Notes: a model not told the origin generated them from the sequence alone. Shown: positions 15,270-24,096, counted from the first letter of the stretch. The stretch is 35,487 nt of DNA from Stakelama flava (GCF_019351405.1 NZ_JAHWZX010000021.1:1-35487), one strand, 5' to 3'. Made by a program: numbers and translations.

Positions 15270-16279
15270 TGGCATCGCCGGACTTCTCTCCCGACGATGC
15301 CGTGCGCGCCGAAGCGGCTGACTGGTTTGCGCGTATGCGTGGGCCCGACGCCGAACGCCATCGCACCGCGTTCGATGCATGGTACCGCGCCGACGGTGCC
15401 CATGCCGCCGCCTATGACCGGATGGAGTTACGCTGGAATCAGAGCGGGCTCGTCGGTCACACGCCGTCGGGCCAGACGCGCGCCGGACTGCCCGAAGCCC
15501 CGCTGCGTGCCTTTCCCTCGCGCGCGCTGGCGCTTGCCGCGTCGATCCTCGCCATATTGGTGCTCGGGGCGCTGCTGCTTTCGGCGCGTAATGCCCGCCC
15601 GGGCAAGTCGCAAAGCGTGCAGATCGCGCATGCCGAGACTTTGGAATCGCCCCGCGGCAGCATCCGCCGCGTGACGCTCGCCGACGGTTCGACCGTTACT
15701 CTCGACAGCGATAGCCGGATCGTCGTTGCCTTTATCCCCGGCGCACGACGGCTGCGCCTGGTGGCGGGGCGCGCGCGGTTCGATGTCGCGCATGATGCTG
15801 ACCGCCCGTTCATCGTCTCTGCAGGCGGCGGCGAGGTTGTCGCGACCGGCACCTTATTCGACGTTTCGCTGATCAGCGGGCGCCCGCGCGTGCGGCTCAT
15901 TGAAGGCTCAGTTGAGGTCCGCCGCCCGGGACCCGGTGACGCGGCCGATGCGGCGCTGCCGCCCGCAATCCGGCTTGCGCCCGGGCAAATGGCTGCGGTC
16001 GATGCGCCCGCGCCGCTTGCGCGCGCGCCTGCGGCGGGCGAACGCTGGGTATCGGGCACGCTCAGCTTCGAGGACGCGCCGCTCGACGCCGTGCTCGCCC
16101 AAGCCAATCGCTATACCGAAAGACAGGTCCGACTCGGTGACCCCTCGCTCGGCGCGCTGCGGTTTACCGGCGGGTTCCGCGCGGGCCATTCCGACAAACT
16201 CGCCAGGGCGCTCGCTGTCGGTTTCGGGTTGCGGATCGATCGCGCCGCGAACGGCGACCCGGTACTCGTCCGTCCCTGA
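15269..16279 (+). CDS. FecR family anti-sigma regulator
   Basis: 336 residues. The N-terminal cytoplasmic DUF4880-like part (EAADWFARMRGP, FDAWYRADGAHAAAYDRME) binds the sigma factor. One membrane helix follows (ALALAASILAILVLGALLL, about residues 86-104). The periplasmic FecR domain has SPRGSIRRVTLADGSTVTLDSDSRI, RRLRLVAGRARFDVAHDADRPFIV and VVATGTLFDV, and a C-terminal secretin/STN-like part (GTLSFEDAPLDAVLAQANRY) would touch the receptor's STN domain. It should carry the signal from the occupied receptor to the ECF sigma factor through proteolysis, as in FecA-FecR-FecI. Confidence 0.9.
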   Translation: MASPDFSPDDAVRAEAADWFARMRGPDAERHRTAFDAWYRADGAHAAAYDRMELRWNQSGLVGHTPSGQTRAGLPEAPLRAFPSRALALAASILAILVLGALLLSARNARPGKSQSVQIAHAETLESPRGSIRRVTLADGSTVTLDSDSRIVVAFIPGARRLRLVAGRARFDVAHDADRPFIVSAGGGEVVATGTLFDVSLISGRPRVRLIEGSVEVRRPGPGDAADAALPPAIRLAPGQMAAVDAPAPLARAPAAGERWVSGTLSFEDAPLDAVLAQANRYTERQVRLGDPSLGALRFTGGFRAGHSDKLARALAVGFGLRIDRAANGDPVLVRP

Positions 16280-16292
16280 TATCCCTATCGCT

Positions 16293-16306
16293 CGAAATTA
16301 ATTTCG
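16293..16306. promoter_or_regulatory. 14-bp perfect palindrome between fecR and the receptor gene
   Basis: CGAAATTAATTTCG is a perfect palindrome 83 bp upstream of the receptor start, AT-rich in a GC-rich setting. A second short dyad (CTTCC-5-GGAAG, 16310-16324) follows. It is placed to be an operator or promoter element for the receptor-isopeptidase pair. Confidence 0.4.
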
Positions 16307-16388
16307 CGTCTTCCGGGGGGGAAGTCGCGTCGCTGTCGTCAGCCACCTCAAGCGATCCGCACAATGCGGGCGCGGGGGAGACAGCAGC

Positions 16389-19325
16389 ATGGGTCGTACC
16401 GGATATTATTGGGTTCAGATGGGGGGCTCGGCGCTTGCCCTGTGCGCGGCGATGCCCGCTTGCGCGCAAGATACCGAGCGACAGCAATATGAAATGCCCG
16501 AGCAGGAGTTCGCGCAGTCGGTTCGCGCTGTGGTCGATCAATCGGGCGCGACGATCATAGCCCCCACCGATCTGCTCGCCGGGCTGCGCGCGCCCGCGCT
16601 TCGCGGTGAATTCACCCCCGAGCAGGCACTCGTCCGGCTGGTCGCCGGTACGCCCCTACGGGTCGCCCACGTTGGAGACGCACTCGTTCTCCGGCGTGCC
16701 TTGAACGACCGCGCGCAAGCCGCGGCGGCACAGGGGGGCGGTGACAGCGAAATCCTCGTCACCGGCACCCGTATTCGCGGGCGTGCACCCGCTGGTGCCG
16801 CAGTCACCACGATCAACCGCACCGACATCGAGCGGAGCGGCTATGCGACGACGCAGCAGATCCTGCAGGCGCTGCCGCAGAATTTTGGAGGCGGTCCGAA
16901 CGAGACCACGGCCGCGACGGCGCGCAACGGCGCCGATGCCAATACAAGCTATGGATCGGGCATCAATCTGCGCGGCCTCGGCCCCTCCTCGACGCTCGTC
17001 CTGCTCGACGGCGAACGTCCTCCCATGGCGGGGATCGCAGGTATCTTCACCGATCTCTCGATGATTCCCCTGAGCGCGATCGAGCGCATTGAAGTTCTGC
17101 CCGACGGCGCTTCGGCACTCTATGGCTCCGACGCGGTCGCAGGCGTGGTCAATATCATCCCGCGCACCGGCTTTCGGGGCCTCACCGCAAATGTTCGCTA
17201 CGGTCTTGGCGACGGCGTGGACGAATGGCAGGCGAGCGCGCTTGCAGGCGCGCGCTGGGCCACTGGCCATGCAATGATCGCCTATGAATATTACCACCGC
17301 AGCCGCCTTGCCGCCGCCGATCGCGGTTATGTCAGCGAGGACCTGCGTCGCTACGGCCTTAGCGACTATCGTACAGCCGCCGGGGTTCCCGGCACCATCA
17401 CTGCCGGCGGGCAGCGCTTCGGCATCCCCACCGGGCAGGACGGGACGGCACTTGAGCCAGGCGCCTTGATCCCAGGTCAGGTCAACGTTTCCGATCGCTA
17501 TGCCGGTTCGGACATCCTGCCACGCCAGGCGCGCCATGCAGTCTTTGCGAACTTTGCGCAGGACATCGGCGCGAATGTCGAACTGCATGGTCAGGCGCTG
17601 TTCGGCGATCGGCGCTACGATGTGCGTCGTCCGACTTCGCGCAATGCGCTGACGCTCACCGTCCCGGTCACCAACCCCTTTTATGTCGACCCGCTGGGCA
17701 TCAACCAGCCGGTGCAGGTCGCCTATAATTTTCTGAACGATATCGGCCCGGAGAGCGGACGGGGATACAGCCAGGCCCTCGGCGCTTCACTCAGCGCCGA
17801 TGTGCAACTTCGCTCGTGGACAGTCACTCTCGGCGCCACCTACGGCCAGCAGCGGGACGGCCTTACCGTCTACAACCTCGTCAACACCGCACGCGCGGCA
17901 GTTGCGCTCGCCGACACCGATCCCGCGAGCGCGCTCAATCTCTTCGGTGATGGCAGCGCCAACAACCCGGCTACGATCGATTTCATCCGGGGAACGCTGA
18001 CCAGCGGCGGACGCTATCGGCTCTGGTCGTTTCAGCTGCGCGGCGAAGGCCCGCTGGTCGCCTTGCCAGCGGGCGATGTCCGGCTGGCCCTCGGCGTCGA
18101 GCATCGCCGCGAGCGCTACTCCAGCGATCCGGCGGGGCTCGATATCACCACCCTCACGCCGAGTGTGTCGACCAGTTCGGCTTTTACCGGATCGCGCGAG
18201 GTGACCGCAGCCTATGCCGAGCTCGCAGTGCCGCTGTCGGACTTTGACTGCGGCGGGCTCGCAATCGGGCGGCTCGATGTCTCGGCAGCGCTGCGCGGCG
18301 AACGCTATGCAGGGATCGGCGACACGTTCAACCCCAAATTCGGTCTATCCTGGCAGCCCGTCGACGCACTGAGACTGCGAGGGAGCTGGGGCACTTCCTT
18401 CCGTGCGCCGAGCTTCCTCGACCTTCGCCAGGATGCGGGGTCCATAAGCTATTTCGCCTATCCGCTGCCTGACCCGGCTGCGGCGGGCGGGGTGACAAAC
18501 GCGCTGATCCTGCGAGGCAACGACCCGGATCTCGGCCCCGAGCGGGCTACGAGCTGGACCGCGGGGTTCGACGTTCGCCCCGATACAAGCCGAGGCTTTT
18601 CGGCAGCGCTGACCTATTTCAACATCGTCTATCGCGACCGGATCGTGAATCCCTCCTCGGCGCTGTTCAGCTTCTTCACCAACCGCGATGTCTACGCGCC
18701 GATCATCGACGACAGTCCCGACCCGGCGGCGGTCGCCGGCTATTATGCCAGCCCCTATTTCTTGCCGCTGACGCCGATACCGGCAAGTGCCATCACTGCG
18801 GTGGTCGATGCGCGAACCCAAAATCTCGCGTCGCAACGCCTGTCGGGTCTTGATTTCGATGTCGCGTACCGACTTCCTTTTTCCGAAGGCGCAGCGGAAT
18901 TTGGCATCAGTGGAAGCTATCTGATCGATTTCCGGCAGAAACTGACGGCCGACGCGCCGTCGATCACGCTGGCTGATACGATCGGCAATCCGCCCGATCT
19001 CCGCTTGCGCGGCCGCGCGTCGGTGTCGAGCGGGGGCGTCGGCGCAGCAGTCTTCGCCAATTATCTCGACGGCTACACCAATAACTCGAGCGGGGCCGGC
19101 ACGCCGGTCGACAGCTGGCTCACCATCGACCTGCAACTGCGTTATGAAACCGAAAGCAACTTTGTTGTCCCAGGCGTCTCACTCGTACTGAGCGTCACCA
19201 ATCTGTTCGACCGCGACCCGCCGCGCACCGCCTATCTGCTCGGCACGACGACGGTCGGCTATGATGTCGAGAATGCAAGTCCGCTCGGACGGATCGTCGC
19301 GCTGCAGCTGAGCAAGCAATGGTGA
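16389..19325 (+). CDS. TonB-dependent receptor with signalling (STN) domain
   Basis: 978 residues. Signal peptide (GGSALALCAAMPACAQ), then an STN domain at about residues 35-105 (FAQSVRAVVDQSGATIIAPTD), a TonB-box-like segment (SEILVTGTRI), plug domain (INLRGLGPSSTLVLLDGERP, ALYGSDAVAGVVNII) and the long beta-barrel ending in an aromatic residue (LQLSKQW), as outer-membrane proteins do. The STN domain contacts FecR, so this is both a transporter and a signal input. In isopeptidase-type lasso clusters such receptors are thought to bring the lasso peptide, or a metal or ligand complex with it, back into the cell. It overlaps the isopeptidase gene by 7 nt. Confidence 0.9.
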   Translation: MGRTGYYWVQMGGSALALCAAMPACAQDTERQQYEMPEQEFAQSVRAVVDQSGATIIAPTDLLAGLRAPALRGEFTPEQALVRLVAGTPLRVAHVGDALVLRRALNDRAQAAAAQGGGDSEILVTGTRIRGRAPAGAAVTTINRTDIERSGYATTQQILQALPQNFGGGPNETTAATARNGADANTSYGSGINLRGLGPSSTLVLLDGERPPMAGIAGIFTDLSMIPLSAIERIEVLPDGASALYGSDAVAGVVNIIPRTGFRGLTANVRYGLGDGVDEWQASALAGARWATGHAMIAYEYYHRSRLAAADRGYVSEDLRRYGLSDYRTAAGVPGTITAGGQRFGIPTGQDGTALEPGALIPGQVNVSDRYAGSDILPRQARHAVFANFAQDIGANVELHGQALFGDRRYDVRRPTSRNALTLTVPVTNPFYVDPLGINQPVQVAYNFLNDIGPESGRGYSQALGASLSADVQLRSWTVTLGATYGQQRDGLTVYNLVNTARAAVALADTDPASALNLFGDGSANNPATIDFIRGTLTSGGRYRLWSFQLRGEGPLVALPAGDVRLALGVEHRRERYSSDPAGLDITTLTPSVSTSSAFTGSREVTAAYAELAVPLSDFDCGGLAIGRLDVSAALRGERYAGIGDTFNPKFGLSWQPVDALRLRGSWGTSFRAPSFLDLRQDAGSISYFAYPLPDPAAAGGVTNALILRGNDPDLGPERATSWTAGFDVRPDTSRGFSAALTYFNIVYRDRIVNPSSALFSFFTNRDVYAPIIDDSPDPAAVAGYYASPYFLPLTPIPASAITAVVDARTQNLASQRLSGLDFDVAYRLPFSEGAAEFGISGSYLIDFRQKLTADAPSITLADTIGNPPDLRLRGRASVSSGGVGAAVFANYLDGYTNNSSGAGTPVDSWLTIDLQLRYETESNFVVPGVSLVLSVTNLFDRDPPRTAYLLGTTTVGYDVENASPLGRIVALQLSKQW

Positions 19326-21421
19326 GGCATTGCAGAAACCTGCTGCTTGCGGCGCTGCTGCTTCTGATCGCGTCGCCTGCTGCTGCGCAGGATTGCCGCG
19401 TGCGGCTGCTTCCTCCCCGGGGCGTGGCTGACGCACCGAAACGTCCAGTCACCGCATCGGATCTCATTGAGCTGCGCGACTTCGGCATTGCGATCGATGT
19501 GCCCGGAGGCGAGCCGCCTTTTTCTCTTTCGCCCGGCGGTAGCCGCTTGGCGATGCTGCTGCGCCGCGCGGATATCGAGCGTAACAGCTATTGCATCGGA
19601 TTGCTCGTGATCGATCTCGCGACCGGCGACCGGCAGCTACTCGATGTCGGCGGCGAGCCCACGCTCATTGTCGCCGACATGCATGGACTGGCCGACCAGG
19701 GCACCGGTGCCTTCGATGCAATGCAGCCTCTCTGGTCGCCCGATGGCCAATGGATCGCCTATCAACGCCGTATCGCTGGGGTTACGCAACTCTGGCGCGT
19801 GCGCAGCGATGGCGGCGCATCCGAGCAAGTCACCCGTGGGATACGCGATGTCCGTCGTTTCGTCTGGGCAGGCGATAGCCAGCGTCTGGTCTACGCCATC
19901 CGCGAAGCGCCCGAGGCGGATCCCGACAGCGGCGGCGGCTATCTTTATGACGATAGCTTCTGGCCCCTATCCGCAAGCGTGCCCCAGCCCCCGGCAACAC
20001 TGGGGTTCGAGTTTCGCACGGTCGAAGCCGATAACGGGACCGATCGCGCCGCTACCAGCGAGGAAAATCGGCTGCTCTTGCCCTCCGGTGATCCGCGCTT
20101 ACCTCCGGGTGCGATGCTTCATGCGGAGAGCGAGACGGGTGCGCTTGCCTGGACCGGCCGGCCGGAGGGGCAATATCTTGGCCCGAAACCGCTGCATGCG
20201 CGCATCGGCTCGGTGCAGTTCGATTGCAGCGACGCGGCGTGCAGCGACCGGGTCATCGGGCTTTGGGCCGGGGACGGGGGCGGCTTTCTGTTCCTGCGCG
20301 ACTGGGGGACGCAGCGTCGCGGCGAAATCGAGTTTTTCCGCTGGCAACCGGGCAAAGCACCGGTTTCGCTGTACCGGACGACCAACCCGCTCAATGGCTG
20401 CCTGCGGCAAGGTTCGAGCTTCCTGTGCGGACTCGAATCCGCCGCCCAGCCGCGTCGCCTTGTCCGGATCACGCCGGAGACCGGCCAGTCGCAGGTGATA
20501 TTCGATCCCAATCCCGAATTTGGAGCGCTGCAGTTCGGCGCCGTAACGCGGCTTACCGCGCAAGCGGAGGATGGCGCACCCGCCTTTGCCGATCTGGTGC
20601 TGCCGCCGGAGCATCAGGCCGGCGAGCGCCATCCTCTGGTGATCGTTCAATATAATACGCGCGGCTTCCTGCGTGGGGGGACCGGTGACGAATATCCCGT
20701 GCATCTGCTGGCGGCACGCGGCTACGCCGTACTGAGTTTCCAGCGACCAACCCCGCCTGCTTATGGCAGCGCGGCGGCCAGCCATACCGACTATCAGCGG
20801 ACCAATCTTCTCGATTGGGCCGATCGGCGACGGGTATTTTCAGCGCTCGAAGCGCTGGTCGATACAGCGATCGTCACAGGTGCGATCGACGAGAGCCGTA
20901 TTGCCATAACCGGGTTGAGCGACGGTATCGCCACCATCCAATGGGCGTTGCTGCACAGCGACCGCTACCGAACCGCGATCCTCAGTACCTGCTGCGAGGA
21001 TCCCTCGACCGTTGCCTTCGCGGCCGGTCCAGCCTTTGCGGTAGAAGCGCGCGCATGGGGCTACCCCTCCCCGGGGGCAGTCGACGCGCCTTTCTGGCGA
21101 GAATATTCGCTCGCGCGAAATGCCGATCGCGTCGCCGCGCCGATCCTCATCCAGGCGGCCGACCGCGAATATCGGCTTGCGCTGGAGACGGTGGCCATGC
21201 TGCGCCACGCCGAGAAGCCGGTCGAACTCTATGTGTTTCCGGATGAATATCACATTAAATGGCAACCACGTCATCGCTATGTGATCTACCAGCGGGTGCT
21301 CGACTGGCTCGATTTCTGGCTGCGCGATCGCGAAGATCCCGATCCGGCGAAGCAAGCGCAATATGCACGGTGGCGCGCGATGCGCGCGGGACCGGCGTCA
21401 GCCGAGGCGCGCAATCCATGA
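19319..21421 (+). CDS. Lasso peptide isopeptidase (prolyl-oligopeptidase fold, AtxE2-like)
   Basis: 700 residues. N-terminal signal peptide (LLLAALLLLIASPAAAQDCRV), a beta-propeller (repeats such as PLWSPDGQWIAYQRR), and a C-terminal alpha/beta hydrolase domain with the nucleophile elbow GLSDG (Ser534), an acidic residue in AADREY (Asp615 or Glu617) and His645 (DEYHIKW). This is the AtxE-type enzyme that cuts the isopeptide bond and opens a matured lasso peptide. Start ATG 19319 lies in the end of the receptor gene (GTG 19322 is possible). Its stop overlaps the convergent cyclase gene by 24 nt. Together with the receptor it implies uptake followed by linearisation; AtxE2-type enzymes tend to be specific for the locally encoded peptide. 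Confidence 0.88.
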   Translation: MVRHCRNLLLAALLLLIASPAAAQDCRVRLLPPRGVADAPKRPVTASDLIELRDFGIAIDVPGGEPPFSLSPGGSRLAMLLRRADIERNSYCIGLLVIDLATGDRQLLDVGGEPTLIVADMHGLADQGTGAFDAMQPLWSPDGQWIAYQRRIAGVTQLWRVRSDGGASEQVTRGIRDVRRFVWAGDSQRLVYAIREAPEADPDSGGGYLYDDSFWPLSASVPQPPATLGFEFRTVEADNGTDRAATSEENRLLLPSGDPRLPPGAMLHAESETGALAWTGRPEGQYLGPKPLHARIGSVQFDCSDAACSDRVIGLWAGDGGGFLFLRDWGTQRRGEIEFFRWQPGKAPVSLYRTTNPLNGCLRQGSSFLCGLESAAQPRRLVRITPETGQSQVIFDPNPEFGALQFGAVTRLTAQAEDGAPAFADLVLPPEHQAGERHPLVIVQYNTRGFLRGGTGDEYPVHLLAARGYAVLSFQRPTPPAYGSAAASHTDYQRTNLLDWADRRRVFSALEALVDTAIVTGAIDESRIAITGLSDGIATIQWALLHSDRYRTAILSTCCEDPSTVAFAAGPAFAVEARAWGYPSPGAVDAPFWREYSLARNADRVAAPILIQAADREYRLALETVAMLRHAEKPVELYVFPDEYHIKWQPRHRYVIYQRVLDWLDFWLRDREDPDPAKQAQYARWRAMRAGPASAEARNP

Positions 21422-23143
21422 GGCGAGCCAAACCTCGATCGAGACGAGCCGCAGCAGCCGATTGGCGAGCAGATTGGAGACCTCTGCCGAACCGCTGAGC
21501 AGGCGTTCGACTTCCGGGCGATCGAGCAGGTCTCGCCGTGCGAGCGCGCCGTCGAGCAGCATTTCGCGTATCGCCGCGCGGTTGCGCAGGAACACCGCAT
21601 AGGCAAATCCGTCAAAGCCACCTTTGGAGCGACGCGCGAGGATATCCGAGGGCAGCAGATCGGCGAAGGCTGCACGCGCCACGGCGCGATTACGGCCCTC
21701 GCGGCACCACAACCAGCTCGGGATGGCGAGGCAGGTTTCGACGACCGGCTGCGCGAGCAACGGGGCTAAGGTGACACCGGCTTCGGCCCGGCGTGCCGCC
21801 TCATATTGTCCCTGCATGAGAACCAGCAGCCTAGCATAGGCCTGTACGCCCGGCAGTGTGCCGGGTGGCGCCGGAAGCCAGGGGTGTAAGGGCATCGGTT
21901 CGATCCGGCGCACGTCGGGCGCAAGCAGCGAAATGTCGTGCGGCCAGGGCCGCGGCGCGTGGCGCAGCAGACGGCGAACAGACAATCGCAGCGCCTCGGC
22001 GCGCGATACCCCGCTCATCCAGGCGAGATCGTGTACCGTCGCGAGAAAACCGCCTACGCCCTGGCAACGAAGGCGGTCGAGTGCCGGAAGAACATTCTGG
22101 AAGTACCAGAAGACATTGTCGCCACCGCCGCCCGACACGAAGGCGTCGCACCTCATCTCGCGGGCGGCAAGCAGGCTTGCTTCGTCGACGGCCTGCGCAA
22201 AGGCTCGGGCGCTGGGACGTGGCAGCGCGAACGCATCGCTTCGTCGGATGTCGACGTCCTCGACGTCGAGCGCGACCGGTTGCCAGGCAAACCCGCAGCG
22301 GTCCGCCACGGACTTCGCATAGGGGCGCTCGTCGAGATCGCTGTCGCCGCCCCGCACGGTAACGCAGCGCGCGTCGGCCCCAGCGAGCCTGAGTGCTGCC
22401 GTGACGATCGAAGAATCGACGCCGCCCGAGATTTCGCTGAGCGGCCGGAGGCAGTCGCTAGTAAGCGCCCGGACCGTCCGTACCACGACTTCGCGAACCT
22501 TTTGCGCGGCATCGCCAGGGGCCTGCGAAGAGCGCCAGTCGCCGACGAAGCGATAGGGCGACCAGAGCTTGGCGACACGCGTTTCGCGTTCCGAGATTCG
22601 CAATGCCGTGCCGGCGAGCAACTCGGAGAAACCCGCAAGCGCCGTCCGTGCCGTCCGCCGGCCGATATGCTGAAGTTCGGAGCGTATCTCAGCCCAGTCG
22701 ATCGCAACCGGAAGTGCTGCGGCCGATCGCGCGCGTTCCGCGTCCGAGGCAAGAACCAGCCCTCCGGCAGTCGAGGCATAGTAGCAGGGAATTGCCCCCG
22801 ATGGGTCGCGAACGACGAGCAGGTGATCCTTGCCAACGAGCAGTGCGATATAGCTGCCCCAGAAGGTCTCGACGAGATCGCGTCCGCCCGACGCGATCCA
22901 GTCCCTTGCCGCGTCCGGGCTGATCGTGCGCACCGGGTTGCCGCTACGATCGAACAGCCGACCCCATATGATACCTTGTCCATCCGGCAGCAGCAGCGCA
23001 TCGCCGATCCGAGCGCCGTCGAAGCGTAAGCCCGGAACATTCCGACGTGTTGCAAGAGACAGCCTCTGTCGAAGGTCCGAAGCGAGCGCTCGTTCCGGAA
23101 GCGGGTTCGGTCCGACCAGCGCCGCAAAAGCATCGCGTCTCAT
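21398..23143 (-). CDS. Lasso peptide cyclase (C protein, asparagine synthetase-like)
   Basis: 581 residues. The N-terminal part resembles the glutaminase-like domain of asparagine synthetase B without the catalytic Cys2 (starts MRRDAFAAL), with GSYIALLVGKDHLLVVRDPSG. The synthetase domain has the ATP PP-loop SGGVDSS at residues 239-245, and later SGGGGDNVF and the C-terminal RSKGGFDGF. This is the lasso C protein: it adenylates the ring acidic side chain (Asp8 of the precursor core) and joins it to the freed N-terminus of Gly1. It overlaps the B gene by 4 nt (ATGA) and is last in the minus-strand series. Confidence 0.9.
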   Translation of the reverse strand: MRRDAFAALVGPNPLPERALASDLRQRLSLATRRNVPGLRFDGARIGDALLLPDGQGIIWGRLFDRSGNPVRTISPDAARDWIASGGRDLVETFWGSYIALLVGKDHLLVVRDPSGAIPCYYASTAGGLVLASDAERARSAAALPVAIDWAEIRSELQHIGRRTARTALAGFSELLAGTALRISERETRVAKLWSPYRFVGDWRSSQAPGDAAQKVREVVVRTVRALTSDCLRPLSEISGGVDSSIVTAALRLAGADARCVTVRGGDSDLDERPYAKSVADRCGFAWQPVALDVEDVDIRRSDAFALPRPSARAFAQAVDEASLLAAREMRCDAFVSGGGGDNVFWYFQNVLPALDRLRCQGVGGFLATVHDLAWMSGVSRAEALRLSVRRLLRHAPRPWPHDISLLAPDVRRIEPMPLHPWLPAPPGTLPGVQAYARLLVLMQGQYEAARRAEAGVTLAPLLAQPVVETCLAIPSWLWCREGRNRAVARAAFADLLPSDILARRSKGGFDGFAYAVFLRNRAAIREMLLDGALARRDLLDRPEVERLLSGSAEVSNLLANRLLRLVSIEVWLASWIARLG

Positions 23144-23799
23144 ATCACGAGGATCGGTGTGAAGATGCGCACATGGTCGACCTCGTCGTTCAGAATCTCA
23201 GTTTCCGACTGAACCCAGCAATGCGCATGAAAGGGCTTTACCATCACGCCGAACACCGCGCGCGCATCGGACCCCTGACGGTGCAGAAAGTCCAGCATCG
23301 CAAAGGAGGAGACAAGGCAATCTCCCTCGAGCGCCCTTGGTCCCCGTGCGCGCTGAAATTCTCTCGCGGCGGCAGCGGGGTCCCGGACGTCATCGCTCGC
23401 AGGCCTAGATGTTCGCGCGGCCTCGATCAGTCCGATCAGCCCCCCTTGGCGCAGGTGCCGACGGGTTCGGCGGTAGCTTGCCCGCGTCCTGCTCCAGATA
23501 GCGAGTGAGCGCGCGCCTATTGAAGAGCGCGCAGCCTCGTCGAGCGTTCTGCCCGGCACCGAGATGCGGACAGGTTCCAGGCTGGTCGCCTGAGCTACGC
23601 GCCGGACGATGCTGGCTGCGCGCAACAACGCTATCGCTCCCTTACTGTCATCGGACACTTCAGCCGTTTCGAGCCACGTCAGAAACGCCGGAGACAACGT
23701 GTCGGGTAATGCAAAATAGCGATCGCGGCCCACATCGAGAAACAGGACCGTTCCCGAAGCAATGCAGAAGGTGACATTGGGGGCCAGTTGCCACGCCAT
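23140..23799 (-). CDS. Lasso peptide leader peptidase (fused B1-B2 protein)
   Basis: 219 residues from the ATG at 23799. Residues 1-80 are a PqqD/RRE-like leader-binding domain (TVLFLDVGRDRYFALPDTLS). Residues about 120-219 are the transglutaminase-like cysteine protease with Cys161 (EGDCLVSSFAMLDFL), His193 (AHCWVQ) and Asp205 (NDEVD) as catalytic triad. It recognises the leader of the precursor and cuts after Gln(-1) to free Gly1. In many actinobacterial clusters B1 and B2 are separate; fusion is usual in proteobacteria. The frame is open upstream to 23892 but that stretch lies too close to the precursor gene and lacks a good start. Confidence 0.88.
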   Translation of the reverse strand: MAWQLAPNVTFCIASGTVLFLDVGRDRYFALPDTLSPAFLTWLETAEVSDDSKGAIALLRAASIVRRVAQATSLEPVRISVPGRTLDEAARSSIGARSLAIWSRTRASYRRTRRHLRQGGLIGLIEAARTSRPASDDVRDPAAAAREFQRARGPRALEGDCLVSSFAMLDFLHRQGSDARAVFGVMVKPFHAHCWVQSETEILNDEVDHVRIFTPILVI

Positions 23800-23851
23800 G
23801 ACGAGCCGCCATGACGCCGACGACCGAAGCGGCCGTCGGCGCCTAGTTGCG

Positions 23852-23983
23852 TCAGTCTTCGTCGGAGAGACCGGCGGCCAGAAGCCCGACACCGACGATG
23901 TCGTTTTCGGGAGTGGGGAAGCCCTGCGTTTCGGCCGTGGCCGCGCCGAGATCGACGAGCTCGCGAAGATTTTGCGTGTCCAT
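23852..23983 (-). CDS. Lasso peptide precursor (A gene), 43 aa
   Basis: Leader of 20 residues MDTQNLRELVDLGAATAETQ; it contains the DLG-A-x-x-x-T pattern common in sphingomonad lasso leaders and the required Thr at -2. Core of 23 residues: ring GFPTPEND (Gly1 to Asp8), then tail IVGVGLLAAGLSDED. Only Asp8 lies at the allowed ring positions 7-9, so an 8-residue macrolactam is predicted. The tail has no aromatic or basic residue; Leu or Ile would have to act as the plug. AGGAG (23990-23994) abuts an ATG at 23989 but is 6 nt from the ATG at 23983, so 23983 is the start. It is 52 nt ahead of the B gene. I do not recognise this core as a named lasso peptide. Confidence 0.85.
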   Translation of the reverse strand: MDTQNLRELVDLGAATAETQGFPTPENDIVGVGLLAAGLSDED

Positions 23984-24001
23984 GTTCATCTCCTTGGTTC
24001 C

Positions 24002-24019
24002 GCCGCGATGAGTCGCGGC
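24002..24019 (-). promoter_or_regulatory. Hairpin in the leader of the lasso precursor mRNA
   Basis: Perfect 7-bp arms GCCGCGA and TCGCGGC with a 4-nt loop, ending 7 nt before the AGGAG of the precursor gene. No T-run, so not a terminator. It may adjust translation of the precursor relative to downstream B and C, or be an operator for the GntR protein. Confidence 0.45.
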
Positions 24020-24049
24020 AGTCCAAGAGTCCGGACGGCAGGCAGAAAT

Positions 24050-24067
24050 CCCAAATTTATATGGGGC
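24050..24067 (-). promoter_or_regulatory. Possible promoter/operator of the lasso genes
   Basis: On the minus strand this reads as TATAAA (24056-24061) flanked by CCCA and TGGG arms, the most AT-rich spot between gntR and the precursor. It could be a -10 box lying in an imperfect dyad; no clear -35 box is seen. Placement would give a leader of about 65 nt containing the hairpin at 24002-24019. Confidence 0.3.
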
Positions 24068-24096
24068 GTATTTGCAGGAAGTTCTGTGGCAATATC

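Noticed and set aside
21938..23029. 363-residue plus-strand frame opposite the cyclase
   Set aside because: It mirrors the cyclase gene, which has the SGGVDSS motif; the translation is arginine-rich without motifs.
23800..23892. Upstream extension of the lasso B protein
   Set aside because: The extra 31 residues are arginine/serine-rich, lie in the gap after the precursor gene, and are not part of the PqqD-like fold, which begins right after the ATG at 23799.
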